From Atriophallophorus winterbourni (taxonomy: Eukaryota; Platyhelminthes; Trematoda; Plagiorchiida; Microphallidae), in assembly GCA_013407085.1 (NCBI GenBank), contig JACCGJ010001475.1, forward strand, positions 1 to 64,000: a stretch of 64,000 bases of DNA. Direction: 5' to 3'. Shown piece by piece: positions 45,561 to 58,088 of the stretch. The translations under genes and the position numbers were made by a program. The number at the start of each line of letters is the position of its first letter. Within the stretch, counting starts at the first letter, position 1. A model generated the notes under the pieces. The model had not been told where the DNA came from. It searched no databases and saw nothing but the letters and a program-made list of their open reading frames with translations.

Positions 45561-45810
45561 TTGAGTCTACACTGCGTCTTATAAATGGTCATAAAGAATT
45601 AGGAGTACCCTGAAAATTTACGTAACACGATCTACCCAACAACTATTAGCTGGTACTATGGAGGTTGAGCAATTCAGGTCTTAACCATTTGTCTACGATA
45701 ATTTGATATACGTATTTTATGATATTTTTTGTGTAATGCTGCTTAATCATCGCATATATAAGACACATGAATAATTTTTGTTTTATTTATATATTTTTCA
45801 TGATATTTAG

Positions 45811-45925
45811 GGGTGGTAACTGTATTTACCGTCAGTATTTAGGAACGTAATTTTATTGCTTGTTTAATTTCTATGGGCTGAAATTTGAGGTGGTAACTAG
45901 AGTTACCGTCAGTAGACAGATAGAA
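45811..45925. repeat. Internal direct repeat, possible LTR piece
   Basis: GGGTGGTAACTGTATTTACC, GTCAGTA near 45811 and AGGTGGTAACTAGAGTTACC, GTCAGTA near 45890 form a direct repeat with an internal palindrome (GGTAACT..AGTTACC). It lies 250 bp past the BEL/Pao remnant and may be regulatory sequence from its LTR (inference). Confidence 0.4.
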
Positions 45926-46859
45926 ACTTGGTAGTAGAGACAGTGAACGAACTATTGATTAGGCATCAATCAATATCGATCGTAAGTGCATATTGTGATC
46001 ATAGGTCACAGGAAAAACTTTGATTTATTCGTTTATTCGTTCAAAACACGAGTTCAGTTGCGGTTGTGTTCTGTGAAACACAAGGCTGAGCCAGTGTATT
46101 TACATTACAGATATAACACCTTTGCAAGTCTGTTAGGTGGCTTCAATGCCAAAGTAATACCGATAAGACTATTGAACGATGGTTTGTACCCAATAAAACG
46201 TGATTAATCCAAAACCTAGAAAATCTGTGATTCATTTCTGAATTCGCGGCAACATTTAAGGTAAATTCACTGAAGCTCTGCTGAAAGATATTGTCAACAG
46301 TATCAACGGAGTCATACTCAGATTCAAAAGTCACTCCTTAGCTTCCTCTGCTGATATTTTCATTAGTATAAAGTTACGTGATTATCAAATATTTCATACT
46401 CACCAAAACGTTCATATTATATCTAACAATCTCTGTGGTAATATTCCATCTTATATTATTTTAATCATGAACACTAAAACACTGATCTCAGAGCGACCTA
46501 ATTTACTTAAAATTCCTAAAACTAAAAACTGTTACGTTTATGTAGATGAGAACACTTAAGTTATTCCTAATAAGCTATGTACGGTGCAATCCGAATTAGG
46601 TGTAATTCAGCAGAACAACGTTTTTATTACTCAGGTTTGCAATACGTTGCAACCATCGAACATCCTTTTGGATCAAAATTCAAACATCAACAAGGATATG
46701 CTTTTACGAACAACCAAGTTCGTTGAACCAATTTGCGCCTTAAATTCTCAAAAAGACTTTGGATCTAAACTTTTGATACTGTTTAATATAGATGACAGAT
46801 ACCATTTACATAATATGAAATCTGCTAGCTGTTTCACTTATGGCTTGCCATTAGATTGC
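45926..46859. other. Nothing recognised
   Basis: Open frames at 45986-46207 and 46584-46883 show no domain I can name. They could be further retroelement debris. Confidence 0.3.
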
Positions 46860-47810
46860 ACTTCCTTCAAGCGCTTGAGCTAAATTAAACCTTTGAAATT
46901 TTGTCTAATCTGAATGCAACTGAAAGACAAAAGATTTTCTTCACACATCTTAGACCAAAATAATGTTTTAGAATCAATTTCTTTATTTAGCAATGTCTTT
47001 CTTGAACCGGATATAAGAGCAATTAATGTATACTTCATTATTTTGAAAAACAAAAATGCAAGAACATACCCATATTCGACACCTCGGCGTTTTTTAAAGG
47101 CTTCAGAACTCCAAATGTTAAGGCGGGCTGAGGCCTTCATGCCAGATTGAACCAAAATAACGAGTTTGAGCAGACTTGGAGGCAGCCTATAAAGTCGAGC
47201 ATTGTGAAAAGACCCATAGGCTAACGTAGTCGAAAGCTTTCGTTATATCAGTAAGAAAGCGTTTAATGGCATACGCTGTTCCCGAAACGCTTATTGAAGT
47301 TGTCTCAGAGAGAAGAGCATATGAACGGTTGATATTTCCTTGCAGCAGCCACATTGAGTTTCAGAGTAAATTATATAAACTATAAATTATAGCTGGATCT
47401 ATAATTCTTTCACAAGCAATTTGCTTATGCCATTTAGATGGAAGATTCCTCTGTAATTGTTACACTCGCCTTCATCACCCTTAATCATATATAGCAAGAA
47501 GATCATTTTGTCTCACATCTCTTGCGGGACACACTCCTTCTGCCAGCAATGAAAAAGCTAATTGTGATGAGGGTGTAATAATGCTGTTCTACAACATTTT
47601 ATGACCCGTGTGTAATAACGTCGTCACCAGGGGTTTTCCCATTCGCTAAGCGGTCGCTCTTTGTATTCAGCTCATCACGAAAAGAGGGGGAATCTAGATA
47701 TTTAATGATTGGCAACCTATCAACATCTTTAATTGCATACGGTAAACCAGTTTTTTCCAAGAATAAAGAGAGCAGAAGTGCTCTACTCATCATTCCATCT
47801 CCAGCGTTTT
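46860..47810 (-). mobile_element. RTE-like reverse transcriptase remnant
   Basis: The minus frames read, in order, RLANGKTPGDD (47640), a degraded CCRTALLHPHHN, GDEGECNNYRGI, a GLFTMLDFIGCLQ block at about 47200, and SGMKASARLNIWSSEAFKKR, RGVE at about 47150-47070. Each aligns with the better plus-strand copy at 55.1-55.8 kb. Deletions and stops are frequent. Confidence 0.75.
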
Positions 47811-48599
47811 GCCGATAATCGGGTTACCATTTACATAATTAATGGTAGCGGTTTAGAGTTTGCTAATACCAATAGCCCTCTTGATCCCATCACACATACA
47901 ATAAAATTTTCAGTATCGGAAGCTTTTTGAATACTGAGGCTAATTCTAGTCTAATATTCATTTATACATCTTCCTACAGTCTGTTGGAACTTTCTCCTAG
48001 CTGCACTTAGAAGTCGTACGATGTTCGCTTTTTTGGCATACATTTGAATTTTAGTAATGCTAAACGTTTCTCGTTTAAAAATTGCTTTATGAGAATCGTT
48101 TGCTTCGAATCACTCTCTTGTTAGATGTTTCTTCGGAAAAAAGGTGGAAACTGAATCTCTGCATATGTAGCAGCATAGAATCTAGTATGGGAAAACCTCA
48201 GTTTTGCACAAACCAGCGAAGGCTCAGTGTCGTGGTCTGCGCTTTGATATGATCTCGTGAGAAGTACGCTTCTTATTTTAGCACACATAACAAGAATGAG
48301 ATCATGCTGATACAAATGCTTAAAGCGAGGTTGTTTCCAATAGACTATATACTGCGGTTTTGTTTGAGAGAAAGTGTTACTGAAACAAAGACTGGACTAT
48401 GTGCACAGTTCTAAAATGCGTTGTCCAATTTCGTTAGTTTTACGTACTCCAAACCTTTCGTGATAGTTTCGCCGAGACTCGTAATCTGCACGACATTTGA
48501 CAAAAAAAATCACCCAATACTACAACACCATTTTTAATGACACGTTTTGAGAAATATTTATATATATTGAAAACTGTGTACGTAGTCAGGTTTTCTTTT
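47811..48599. other. Nothing recognised
   Basis: No gene; the sequence before 48600 may be an unrecognisable 5' part of the CR1-type remnant that follows. Confidence 0.3.
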
Positions 48600-49570
48600 T
48601 GATCTGACAAAACTCATCCCAACCAAAATGGCTCTTTTTGTTGATGATGCTCAACTCTGAATTCGAATCAAATCAAGCGTGGACTGCTTGCATATTTAGA
48701 GATATTTGAATATATAAACAACTGGTCAGAGAGGAATAAACTTTTATTAAACTTCAGAATTTGCAAAAGTTTTCATGTAGGTAAGAATTTTCCATTCTGG
48801 TAAAAAGGAATCCCAACATTTGGAATAGAAAACAAGAGAAAATGTCCTCGGCTTATTGATTAGTGGAAGACTGATGAACCGCACGCAATAGGAAGCCGTG
48901 TAGAACTGAGCAAACAAAATGCTTCAATGTATTTTTAGCCGTTTTTCCCATGAAACAATCTCCCTACTTCTAAATAAGTATATTAACCCAGTGTTTGATT
49001 AGTTATTGCAAACTTGTTAATCACGACAACGAAAGGACATTATGATACTAAAAATTATTTATCACAGAGTACCTAAAATGGTCTTTGGGACCTATTTTAT
49101 GAGGATCGACTGGTGCATATTCATTCGGATACATTGACTCGCAGACGGGTTCGATTGGATCTAATACACGCCTATAAAATAATTAACTCAAATATTTATT
49201 CTCTGGCATTTATTTCGCCTCAGATCAAGCTATTCTCACCCGTTTTGGTTGGATATTCCACATTCTCAAAGTGAATGCCGACGTTTTTTATTCGGTGCGC
49301 GTTTCGTTTTGCGAAACTGCTTACAGTCAGACGTTGTACAATCATCTAGTGGAAGGATTTTCAGGAACAAATCGGATATATTTATGCTCAGTAATTTTAC
49401 CCGACAACCCGCCTATATAACGTATTTAAGCAACTTAACAGGATATTAGTTCTAACAACTATTTTTTCATCATACCAAGACAATATCATTCATTTTTATA
49501 ACTATAAAAACTGTCGAAATTCCTAGTGCCTCAATTTTTATATATTTATTGTCCTTACACGAATAACCCA
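48600..49570 (+). mobile_element. CR1-type retrotransposon remnant
   Basis: 48628-48660 reads MALFVDDAQL, a decayed FADD box. A broken post-catalytic region follows. 49249-49449 gives HSQSECRRFLFGARFVLRNC, LQSDVVQSS and IFRNKSDIF, aligning with the R.FFS.RVV..WN.LP..VV.A...FK..LD end of CR1 polymerases. Two or more frames and several stops. Confidence 0.65.
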
Positions 49571-52307
49571 TGTTGTTGTACAGCTATGAGCTTTAAATAT
49601 AAAACAAATTGGTGAAATTTCGAACTCGAAGCATGACTAAATTTGTGTATCTTCATTAAACTTACTGAAACCAGTATCTTTAACATCGACGTAATGACAA
49701 AACATTTTTGCTATATTAAGTTCACCTTGAATAACGCGTTCACCGTTCAGATTAGAATATGCTCAAAATGAAACTGACGATTAGATTTCTTTATTTAGCT
49801 ATTAGGTGTAGCTTATTTAGCAAACAAACAGACTGCATTTATCCATTCCACAAATATACATAATCAATATAATTAATTTTTACAGAATTACGAAAACAAG
49901 CGTCTTATATTTCTGTAATTCCGAACAATCAAATCTTTTCCAAAGTCGTTAAAAGATTATTTAATCGATTTCAGTTAATTTTAAATTAATATTTTACTCC
50001 TTGTTTCATTCATACGCTATAATTTTGTAGTAAAAAAGGTTTAGGAATACCTAACCATCTAGAAATGATTTGACACACACTCGCCACACAAATCATTATT
50101 TCTATTAACGAAAAAAAACTCTACATGGATTAATCAACCATCGATATCTAATTGCAAATCTTTCATTATTTTCTTCGCAGACCTGAAAAATGAAAGTTTT
50201 GTTCTGGTAACGGTGTATTCAAAGTGTGACATATTCGAAGTTTATAATGAGAGTATAATAGAATGTAGGAAAATCCACGTGCATAAAATCTGTACTAAAA
50301 TACAGACTTATATACCTGTGAACGATTCGCGTTACGTTACCACGAACAATTATTATTTTTCGGTTATATAATATTCTCCATCTTATAGCTCCTTTGAAAT
50401 AAATCGGAGCAATCTAGTTTACTGAAAAGGAAGAGAGAAGCGAGATAAGTAATTAGAAGCCTTGTCATTTGGGGTTCGTCACGAGGTGGGTTTCGTCAAA
50501 CGTTCGCACAAAGTCCGTGCCAGTGTGATTTATGTTGTTTCAAACAAAACGGCAGACGGAATCATGACGGAAAACGTTTATGGATATAAACATACGTTTG
50601 TAATTATTGAGGAATTATTTCAAAATTACATAATTCCTACATTTCTATGATGTTATATTCATATCAAATTAGTGAGCTTTTATAAACTAGCCTCTTATGC
50701 TATTTGAAATTACACGCTTGATTACATTTGATTGAATATTCGGTCACTGTTTACACCTTACAATGTTCCTGTGAAATGATCTATATCGTATCACATTGAC
50801 TAACCGCACTTACATTTTTTATACAGATAATGAAGGAACTATGTATAAATTATTTGAAAGCGAACAAAAAATTTTGCCCCAAATATCTAACAAGATATTT
50901 CTAACTTTATTGCAAGCGAAAGCTTAATAATAAATCCATCTTCATCTCAATAAGAGAGAAATTAAGAATTATTAATTTGACCAACCTGGTGATTTCGTAG
51001 AACCAATCAAACTAATCTTAAAAATCCTGGCTTAATTGTATGCCAAAATAAATGCCAACTTAAAATTTGAAACGTACCTCTACCTTTTATAAAGAAACTC
51101 TATAATTCCACGAGTGTAAAGGCACTGAGATGAATGAAAGAATTTGTGAAACTGCACTTTAAATTTGCGTGGATGTTTGTACATCGTTTACCAAAGTATA
51201 CGAAATACCAATAAAATGCATGACTCAATAGAATGCTATGTCTTACCATAACCAACATTCAAGGAGTTATTGATAGATGATATGCGGGTAAAAGAGCTAT
51301 GATTTATATGATCCAAATCGAGTCTGATTGCAAAACAATTTCAGGAAATGTTGTTAAGTATCATCATCAAAAACAGACCATACTGTTTTATGTAAGCCTC
51401 AAATGATTTCTAAAATGCGTCAGTGGTTCAGTTAGCATCACGTGAGCAGTTAAACTATTGCACAGTCGTGCAATGGTACGTCGTTGAATATGACTTATTG
51501 GGTGAACACGCAGTTGTGTTTAATGTGAGAAGTTTGTTATTTGTCTTCATGGATGTGTTGATTTTGTGTGTACTGTCCAAATACAAATTTGGGTCTCCCC
51601 TTTGTGGTCTGTAATAGGGTGAAAGCAAACATTGACATATTAGGTGTATTTCGTATGAATTATTATAAAATCCATTAAAAAGTATTGTACCACAGGGCAG
51701 TGGATTTTTCAAAAGAGTAATATCCATTACCAACCACAGATCCCAAGGTTGCTTAGGAAGAAAATAATCTTAATAATTGATTTAGATTTAATAATTTCTG
51801 ATTCCAATTTATTAAGTTAAATTACTGCACGGAACTGAACAAGTCATGATTGTAAATGCAACGCAATAAATGCTCACGATGTATGGAAAATTCACGAATG
51901 AAATGCATTTTCAACGTCGCATTGTTTTTTAGTGTTCGTAACCCTTACATCTTTAGATTGTGCGTCAGAAATTAAGGGATATATCCACCGAGTTGATCAT
52001 CCAAATTGTCTTCAGTTATTGAGTGAGGCAACCGGCCAAACTCATTTACCATCGATGTCTCGCAAGTTTAGTGATTTTTATACAGAATTACAATAATTTA
52101 AATTTAAATTCATATATAAATGACAATGTTAGTGTTTTACATCAACCTAAAACAGTTGTTCAAATAACTGAAAAGCTTTGCCAAGTTTCATTCAAAAAGA
52201 AAAGCCAAATTTGATTGAAACCTTACGGGCTATTAAGATAATATCCCTTTTGCGGTGTAGGATATGAGGCCTACGATTTCATTGAGATTAATTATGAAGG
52301 TTTCTTG

Positions 52308-52310
<3 letters not shown>
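49571..52310. other. Intergenic, nothing recognised
   Basis: No family repeat or convincing exon. The frame at 50462-50650 is slightly GC-richer than its flanks but shows no domain. Confidence 0.35.

Positions 52311-52350
<40 letters not shown>
52311..52350. repeat. (AT)20 microsatellite
   Basis: An uninterrupted AT dinucleotide run of 40 bp. Confidence 0.97.
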
Positions 52351-52352
<2 letters not shown>

Positions 52353-53584
52353 TAATGTTTGAAGTAATTTTAGAATAAATTTATAAAATAGTATATGGTA
52401 AAGGTGTTGTAGACGAGTAGCTCTGAGGAATTATTTAATGAACAAATTTAAACAATCAACATTGATTCCGTTCAACAAAACATAATAATACATAATACAT
52501 ATATGCCAATGTTCATAAAATGGCTGATCAGATTGCGAAATATGACGCCAAAACAATTAAGAGCAAATGCTCAGCTTACAACAAGATATATTTTGAAAAT
52601 TAATAATAGCCAGTTACTTAAGCCTTGCGTCGTGGGTGCTAATGATTGCCATTAGTAGATAATAAATTTTACTGGCATCAGCATAAAAGTGAATCATTTC
52701 AAGTTCTTTGTGCTTGAAAATTATCATGTTGCAATCAAGATACATGCACGTCGTAAGCTGCACGACAGTTTATCCTTGTATATCCGCATTTATTCTATAA
52801 TGCACCAATAAATAAATAAGCGAAACTTTCAAGGTTGACCGAAGCATTCACCCTCAGGAAACTAGTTTTTAATTTGACAAGATAACGGAATATATTTGAG
52901 ACCGATTGGGAATACATTGTCATGGAAAGGAAGTTAGCAATGAATAAGTTGGAGCATATTTTTGCAACGTTCCGCTTACAAAACAGCCCAAGAATGTCTG
53001 TACGATGCAGTTTCAGGCTTAAATCGCATTTAACTGACCAAATTATGGTAGTCAAGCGAGATCAAGATCAATTAGTTCACCCATTGCATGCCGTGCAATC
53101 ATGTAAGTGTTTTGCTTGTTTGCAGGTGTGACTAACATGCACAGAGCGATAACCCTGTTTTCGTAATCCATGTGCACATTAGACGTCTTGAACTTCAATC
53201 CTTATCCGCCACATATTCTGACTCCATATTTTGAAGATATCCACATCACCAAATCGTAGAAATTCCGCTTGATCAACTCTATGCTAGGAACTCCATCCAG
53301 AACGTGTTCTGCTAGGGCTGAAGCCCGGACAAGTGTTGGATATTCACTGCAGTAATGGGGTGGCTTTACGTGTCGCCTTCTTTGTTAGCTCATGCTGGAA
53401 AAAGTACTTGTAGACGCTCGCCAAGTATAAACATCCGAATATCATTTGAAATTGAATATATGAAAGCAGTTCGCTGCACAATATTGTAGTGTTTTTTCTT
53501 CTAGATGCATAAATTAGGAGTGACGAAACCTTTAATTCCAATGCGTTACAATTAAATATGCGTGACTTATGATTATAATTATTC
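52351..53584. other. Intergenic, nothing recognised
   Basis: Overlapping frames on both strands at 52795-53131 have no domain. Confidence 0.3.
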
Positions 53585-53700
53585 AAAACGCTCATTTACA
53601 TGCATTTCCATCACGAGCACACCTCACGACCGGTTTCGTGATGTTTACACTCATCATGAAGGGACAGAAAGATCAAGATCCGTTTGCGCATTCTAATTAT
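53585..53700 (-). repeat. Hammerhead repeat subfamily B with near-complete core
   Basis: The reverse complement reads TCTGTCCCTTCATGATGAGTG, TAAACATCACGAAACCGGTCG, TGAGGTG. GAAA and the GUC site are intact, and stem II forms three pairs. The first core base (C of CUGAUGA) is A, a change known to abolish hammerhead activity. Truncated after the GATCCGTTTGCGC block. Confidence 0.8.
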
Positions 53701-53859
53701 TCTTTTGTAGGTACTTTGAAATACAGCACTGGAACGTTGCTCGCCAAGCTTCTTACTTTACATATGAAAAATGTTTTCCTAGGTTCAGTTGACATTCGAT
53801 CAAACTATTAGTATAACCCTGAAAAGCCTGTAGGAGTCAATTTCTTGATGAGTTCGCTT

Positions 53860-54290
53860 TTCATCTGTAACATTTAGGTGAACATCTTTAATCTTGTAAA
53901 AAAGCAATTTCACTACAATTTTAAATACATTCCTTGTATGCGCTGGAGTCTATTTTAAAGCCTCATCCGTATCGATTGGTTCACGATTAAATGTCCTCTT
54001 AACTTTGTGTTTTACTGTTGCGCGAGACAGACCAAGCACGGGTTTTTGTTCCATGATTCCAAATTCATTTGTGACCTTGATTTTTTCTTCCGAATATATT
54101 CGAATAAATATATCAAACTTTACGATGACTAATATATCACCACCATATAGTTTGGTCCAAGGCTTTATTTCTTAGAGCTTTTCCATCAAAATGCTTCATG
54201 TATATATTTTCTACCATAGGAGAAATAGGTGACCCAACTTCTAATTCATTTTGACGGTATCACTGCCAACTAAATGAGACTTTTTTCACG
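53860..54290 (-). mobile_element. Penelope-like element RT remnant
   Basis: The minus strand reads LEVGSPISPMVENIYMKHFD, GKALRN, then DQTIWW, the G.PMGSP.SP..A...ME..E..AL.......WWRYVDD block of Penelope-like RT. The catalytic YVDD is degraded right after WW. The later part SRATVKHKVKRTFNREPIDT corresponds to the YRKPTHTD-containing segment. Dead copy. Confidence 0.75.
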
Positions 54291-54299
54291 AAAATCTGA

Positions 54300-54610
54300 A
54301 TTTGCATGCAGTTACATCACATGAAACACGACCGGGTGTATGTGTGATGGAGATACATGCAAATGAGATTTTTATTCATGGACATGGGTTCAAACCCAGT
54401 CTACATGAGTGGGGACTCATGTGATTGATCAGGTTGGTCGTACCAACCTTACACAACAGTGGCATACGAGCGCAACTTGTTTAGCATTCTTCCACTGTTT
54501 CAAGTGCATGCGGATCCTGATACTACTGTCTCTACCTGATGACTGCAAACAGCACGAAAGCGGTCGTGGGGTGTGTGTGATGAAAATGCATGCAAATGAG
54601 CTTTTTCACA
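54300..54610. repeat. Hammerhead repeat subfamily B: minus stub joined to full plus unit
   Basis: 54300-54332 is a minus-strand piece ending inside the ribozyme (CATCAC..AACACGACCGG). A full plus unit follows: GTGTGATGGAGATACATGCA, GACATGGGTTCAAACCCAGT (which contains a tRNA B-box-like GGTTCAAACCC), GGTTGGTCGTACCAACC, CCACTGTTTCAAGTGCATGC. It ends with the ribozyme at 54531-54576. The cleanest example of the complete B unit. Confidence 0.8.
54531..54576 (+). ncRNA. Hammerhead ribozyme motif, two suspect positions
   Basis: CTGATGA is at 54536-54542, GAAA at 54556-54559 and GTC at 54563-54565. The stem I strands TCTAC and GTGGGG pair. The first stem II pair is C-C instead of G-C, and the first base after GAAA is G, breaking the stem III C-G pair. 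Activity is doubtful. Confidence 0.6.
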
Positions 54611-54824
54611 CCAAAGTTCATTTCAACCACCGCCTTGATATCCCAAAAATCTATTGTGCGCACCATTACCTTTTTCTTACTATAGTGATTTCCTTGGATA
54701 TTTGTCCAGATTCTAGTTTTATAATTTGTTTCCGCAAGATATCGTTTTCTAATTAAATAAAGTGCCTCTAATTTTTAATAAAATTTAAGTAAGAATCGTT
54801 TGCCTTGAATTGTTTTTTCACAAA

Positions 54825-55004
54825 TTATGAAATTGAGCCAGAAACCGGTAGCTGTGTGTAAGGTAAGGGGATGTGAGCACCAAAATATATTGCTAGTTTA
54901 TTAGCACCATGAATGCTCGACCAAGAATCAGTTTGTGTTTCTGTATTTTAACATCTTAGTTCTTCGTAAGAACCCTATAAAACAGTGACATAAAAGTACA
55001 ACTC
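54825..55004 (+). repeat. Hammerhead repeat subfamily A, core lost
   Basis: It contains GAGCCAGAAACCGGTAGCTG, TGTGTAAGG..GGGGATGTGAGCA, then the TTGTTTTTCTG-like arm and AAGAACCCTATAAAACAGTG. The CTGAYGA box is absent. Confidence 0.65.
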
Positions 55005-56895
55005 AAGAGATGGAAAGATGGGTTGAGCACCTTTCCTCTCTCTACTCTAGGGGCAGTATGGTTTTACCGCATGTATTTTAAAATGTCGAGAGGTTGCTGC
55101 CCAATGAATAACCAGATACCCACTAACACTTGATGAGATCAATAGGGCAATCGACCGCTTAGCAAATGGGAAGGCCCCTGGTAACGACGGAATTCCACCT
55201 GATCTCATTAAATGCTGTAGAGCAGCGTTATTACAACCTCTTCACCATTGGCTTCTTCAGTGCTGGCAGGAGCAGTGTGTCCCACAAAAGATGCGAGACA
55301 CAAAGGTCATCACGCTATTTGAGAATAAGGGTGATAGAAGCGACTACAACAATTACAGAGGAATCTCCCTTATGAATGTTGTAGGCAAATTGTTTGCTAA
55401 AGTCTTACAGATCAAGCTACAAGTTTTAGCTAATAGAATTTACTCCGAATCTCAACGTGGCTTCTGCAATGGAAGATCAACCGTTGACATGATCTTCTTC
55501 CTGATATAACTTCAAGAAAAGTGTCAGGGAGAGCGTATGCCATTATACACTTTTTTTGAATTAACGAAGGCATTCGACTACGTGAGCAGGGAGGGTCTTT
55601 TCAAAATGCTTGATCTGATAGGCCGCCCCCAAATAATGCTCCAACTCGTTATTTTGTTCCACTCAGGCATGAGGGACTCAGTTCATTTTAACGTTTTCAG
55701 TTCTGAAGCCGTTGAAATTGTCCGAGGCGTCAAACAAAGCTGTGTTCTTGTTACCACGCTGTTCGGCATTTTCTTTGCTCTGCTTCTGAAGCAGGCTTCC
55801 AGGACGAGGACAAAAGGCATTTACCTATGCACGCGAAGTGATGGCAAGCTTTTCAACTTGAACCGGTTGAGAGCACAAACCAAGGCACGGGATGTGCTAA
55901 TCCGTGACCTGCTGTTTGCCTCTGATGCAGTCTTTATTGCTCACTACCAATAGAAACTCTATTCGCTAATGTACTGGTTTTCGTCGGCATGCAAAGACTT
56001 TGGGCTAACAATCAGCATGAGCATGACCAAAGTCCTCGTGCAAGGGATTATATCGACTCCAATCATCACCGTTCTAAACTGTTAGCTTGAATCAGTACCT
56101 TATTTTACATATCTGGGTTTAACAATTGCGGATAACCTCTCGCTAGACAAGGAGATACATTAGCGGATTGGAAGATCAGATGACATTTTGTCGCAATTGA
56201 ACTCTCGTTTTTGAAACAACCGCAAGTTGACTGTAAAACAGAGGTGATGGTATACATCGCATGCGTACTAAATGGTTTACTGTACGGCAGTGAATTCTAG
56301 ACCATCCACGCAAGATACAAATGAAAGATAAATGTCTTCCATCTACAAATCATTCGTCATATCGTGCATATATCGTGGATAAACAAACTCACTAATGATG
56401 AAGTGCTTTCAAAAGCTGGTTTGCAGAGCATGTTCACCCTATTACGACAGCGCCGCCTGCGGTGGCTTGGTCATGTCTACAGAATGGAAAATGGTCGTAT
56501 TCCGAAAGATCTACTTCATGGTGAGTTGCAATTAGGAAGTCGACCATTGAGCAGACCGCACTTGCGGTGCAAAGACGTTTGCAAAAAAGATATGAAAACT
56601 CTTGGCTTTAACCCGGCGAGTTGTTAAAATAACATGCTCTTTACCGCTCACATTAGAGGCATTGTGTAAAGCGTCGTCTGCAAGCTGGGGAGGAGCAGTT
56701 ACGGCTCTTGCCTGCTGAACGTAGATAAGGCCGCCGGTGTGCAACTGACGCCCTACAACCGAGTTCTGACTATTGTTGCAAGCGTCGCGGGAGAGATTGT
56801 TCCTCCCGAACGCTGTAGAACTTGAAAATTCATGTGATTGTGATGCACATCCATGGTCGAGATTGACCGAAGATGGCCAACATCAACAACAATTT
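55005..56895 (+). mobile_element. RTE-like retrotransposon, longest copy in the window
   Basis: The 5' endonuclease is missing. From 55011 it reads RWVEHLSSLYSRGS, EINRAIDRLANGKAPGNDGI, PPDLIKCCRAALLQP, NYRGISLMNVVGKLFAKVLQ, SESQRGFCNGRSTVDMIFFL, stop, ELTKAFDYVSREGLFKML, GVKQSCVLVTTLF, then LLFASDAVFIAH. The catalytic FADD is changed to FASD. The later blocks ADN..LDKEI, LLRQRRLRWLGHVYRMENGR, HLRCKDVCKKDMKTLG and the tail follow, with the end at ATTGACCGAAGATGGCCAAC. Several stops and frameshifts. This copy defines the gene order for the other fragments. Confidence 0.9.
55137..55953 (+). pseudogene. RTE-like RT domain, inactivated (FASD, internal stop)
   Basis: Two frames (to 55507 and 55537-55953) separated by one TAA make up most of an RT palm and fingers: motif 1 NGKAPGNDGIP, motif 2 NYRGISL, the QRGF motif, the F.KAFD motif with its catalytic Asp, and GVKQS. 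The second catalytic box is FASD, so a metal-binding Asp is replaced by Ser. The enzyme would copy its own RNA at a nicked target in a living element; this copy cannot. Confidence 0.85.
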
Positions 56896-57025
56896 CAACT
56901 TTGTTTACCACTAAACCACCGTTTTAATGATCCCTGACCCTGATCTTACTCTCTGCATCCAATGACGTCAAACAGACAGAAACCGGTATTAGCGTGTGAG
57001 GAATGGGGATATGAGCACCAAAATT
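56896..57025 (+). repeat. Hammerhead repeat subfamily A, degenerate
   Basis: CAACTTTGTTTACCACTAA, CCCTGATCTTACTCTCTGCA, then TCCAATGACGTCAAACAGAC, AGAAACCGGTATTAGCGTGTG and GGGGATATGAGCACC. GAAA and the GUA site survive; the first core box reads CAATGAC. It joins directly onto the 3' end of the RTE-like copy. Confidence 0.65.
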
Positions 57026-57805
57026 AAATGAATGAATTAAATTCCATATTCCATTTTTTCATGAATAATGTTTACCTGTGGAACATAACTTGCCACTTGT
57101 TCATGTTATTGAAAGATTGAATAATCTCTTTTTTTACCATCAAACACCTGTCGTTTGCGTGAAATAATATTAATGGTTTAGTGAGTGGAACGGCAACCGT
57201 ACTAGATGGTATCACAACCGCTAGCTCCGGCGCTCGGTTGAGCATCAATTCCGGTCGAACGGCCTCAAAGCGGATAAGTCAAGAAGTAAACGAAGTGGCC
57301 GAATCTCATAATCGATGAAAAGTGACGACAAGATGTCGTAGGCAAGCCAGATGACTAGAGATTATTTATGAATAAACAGGAACTCTGATAGCATGTGCGG
57401 GAATGTTGTGACGTCTACAACCAGTTCTTATGTAGATAATTTGTGCGCGTGAATAAAATTAACACAATAAACCTTCTGACCGAAAATGTGTTAACTTATC
57501 TCTCTCTACATTAGGACACGCCTATTTGCAACAAAACATAAACGAGCTTTGACCTTATCCAATTTCGCACGCTTTCTCCGGAGGTCATCAAGATTACACG
57601 CGAATAAACGAGACCTCTTTTGCGATATCGATTAACAATTTGATCGAGGCTCATTGTCAATATACAAAGTAGCAATTATTTAACTACAATGCGCGAATTA
57701 TTTATGTGTATTTTCATTTATAGAACGAACAGCAGAATAAATCCAGCAATATCTTTTTTCACTAGGCGCTCATTTGTGATGCATTTACATAAAATTGTTT
57801 CTTTA
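57026..57805. other. Intergenic with GC-richer patch at 57200-57300
   Basis: Nothing recognised. The patch CCGCTAGCTCCGGCGCTCGG to GGCCTCAAAGCGG stands out in composition and may be old element sequence. Confidence 0.3.
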
Positions 57806-57818
57806 GCTAAATGTTGTT

Positions 57819-58088
57819 ATGTCAAATCAAAGTGAATATCGTTTGACAAGAATCGCTTTTCCTGTCTCAGGACTAGAAGTGATGGTTCCAGACAGTCAAA
57901 TGTGCCGGAAACTAAATCATACCTGTAACTTCTTTGAGTGTTCCAACAGATGTCATGCAGATAAGGTTAATTATCATAATTCACGTATGTGGTTAAAAAC
58001 CGAGCACCTCATTATTATTGGTGATTTTGTCATGGAAGAATATGGTAATGTTCAATCAATGTTCAAACACGACCGTTCCGAACCGTGA
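57819..58088 (+). CDS. Unrecognised 89-codon exon-like frame
   Basis: It starts with ATG 13 bp after a good acceptor (AAATTGTTTCTTTAG at 57806). It reads MSNQSEYRLTRIAFPVSGLE, then VMVPDSQMCRKLNHTCNFFE, CSNRCHAD, with four closely spaced Cys and a hydrophobic LIIIGDFVM. Composition is plausible for coding sequence. No family is recognised and no partner exon was found. It may be a small gene, one exon of a larger one, or chance. Confidence 0.25.
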   Translation: MSNQSEYRLTRIAFPVSGLEVMVPDSQMCRKLNHTCNFFECSNRCHADKVNYHNSRMWLKTEHLIIIGDFVMEEYGNVQSMFKHDRSEP

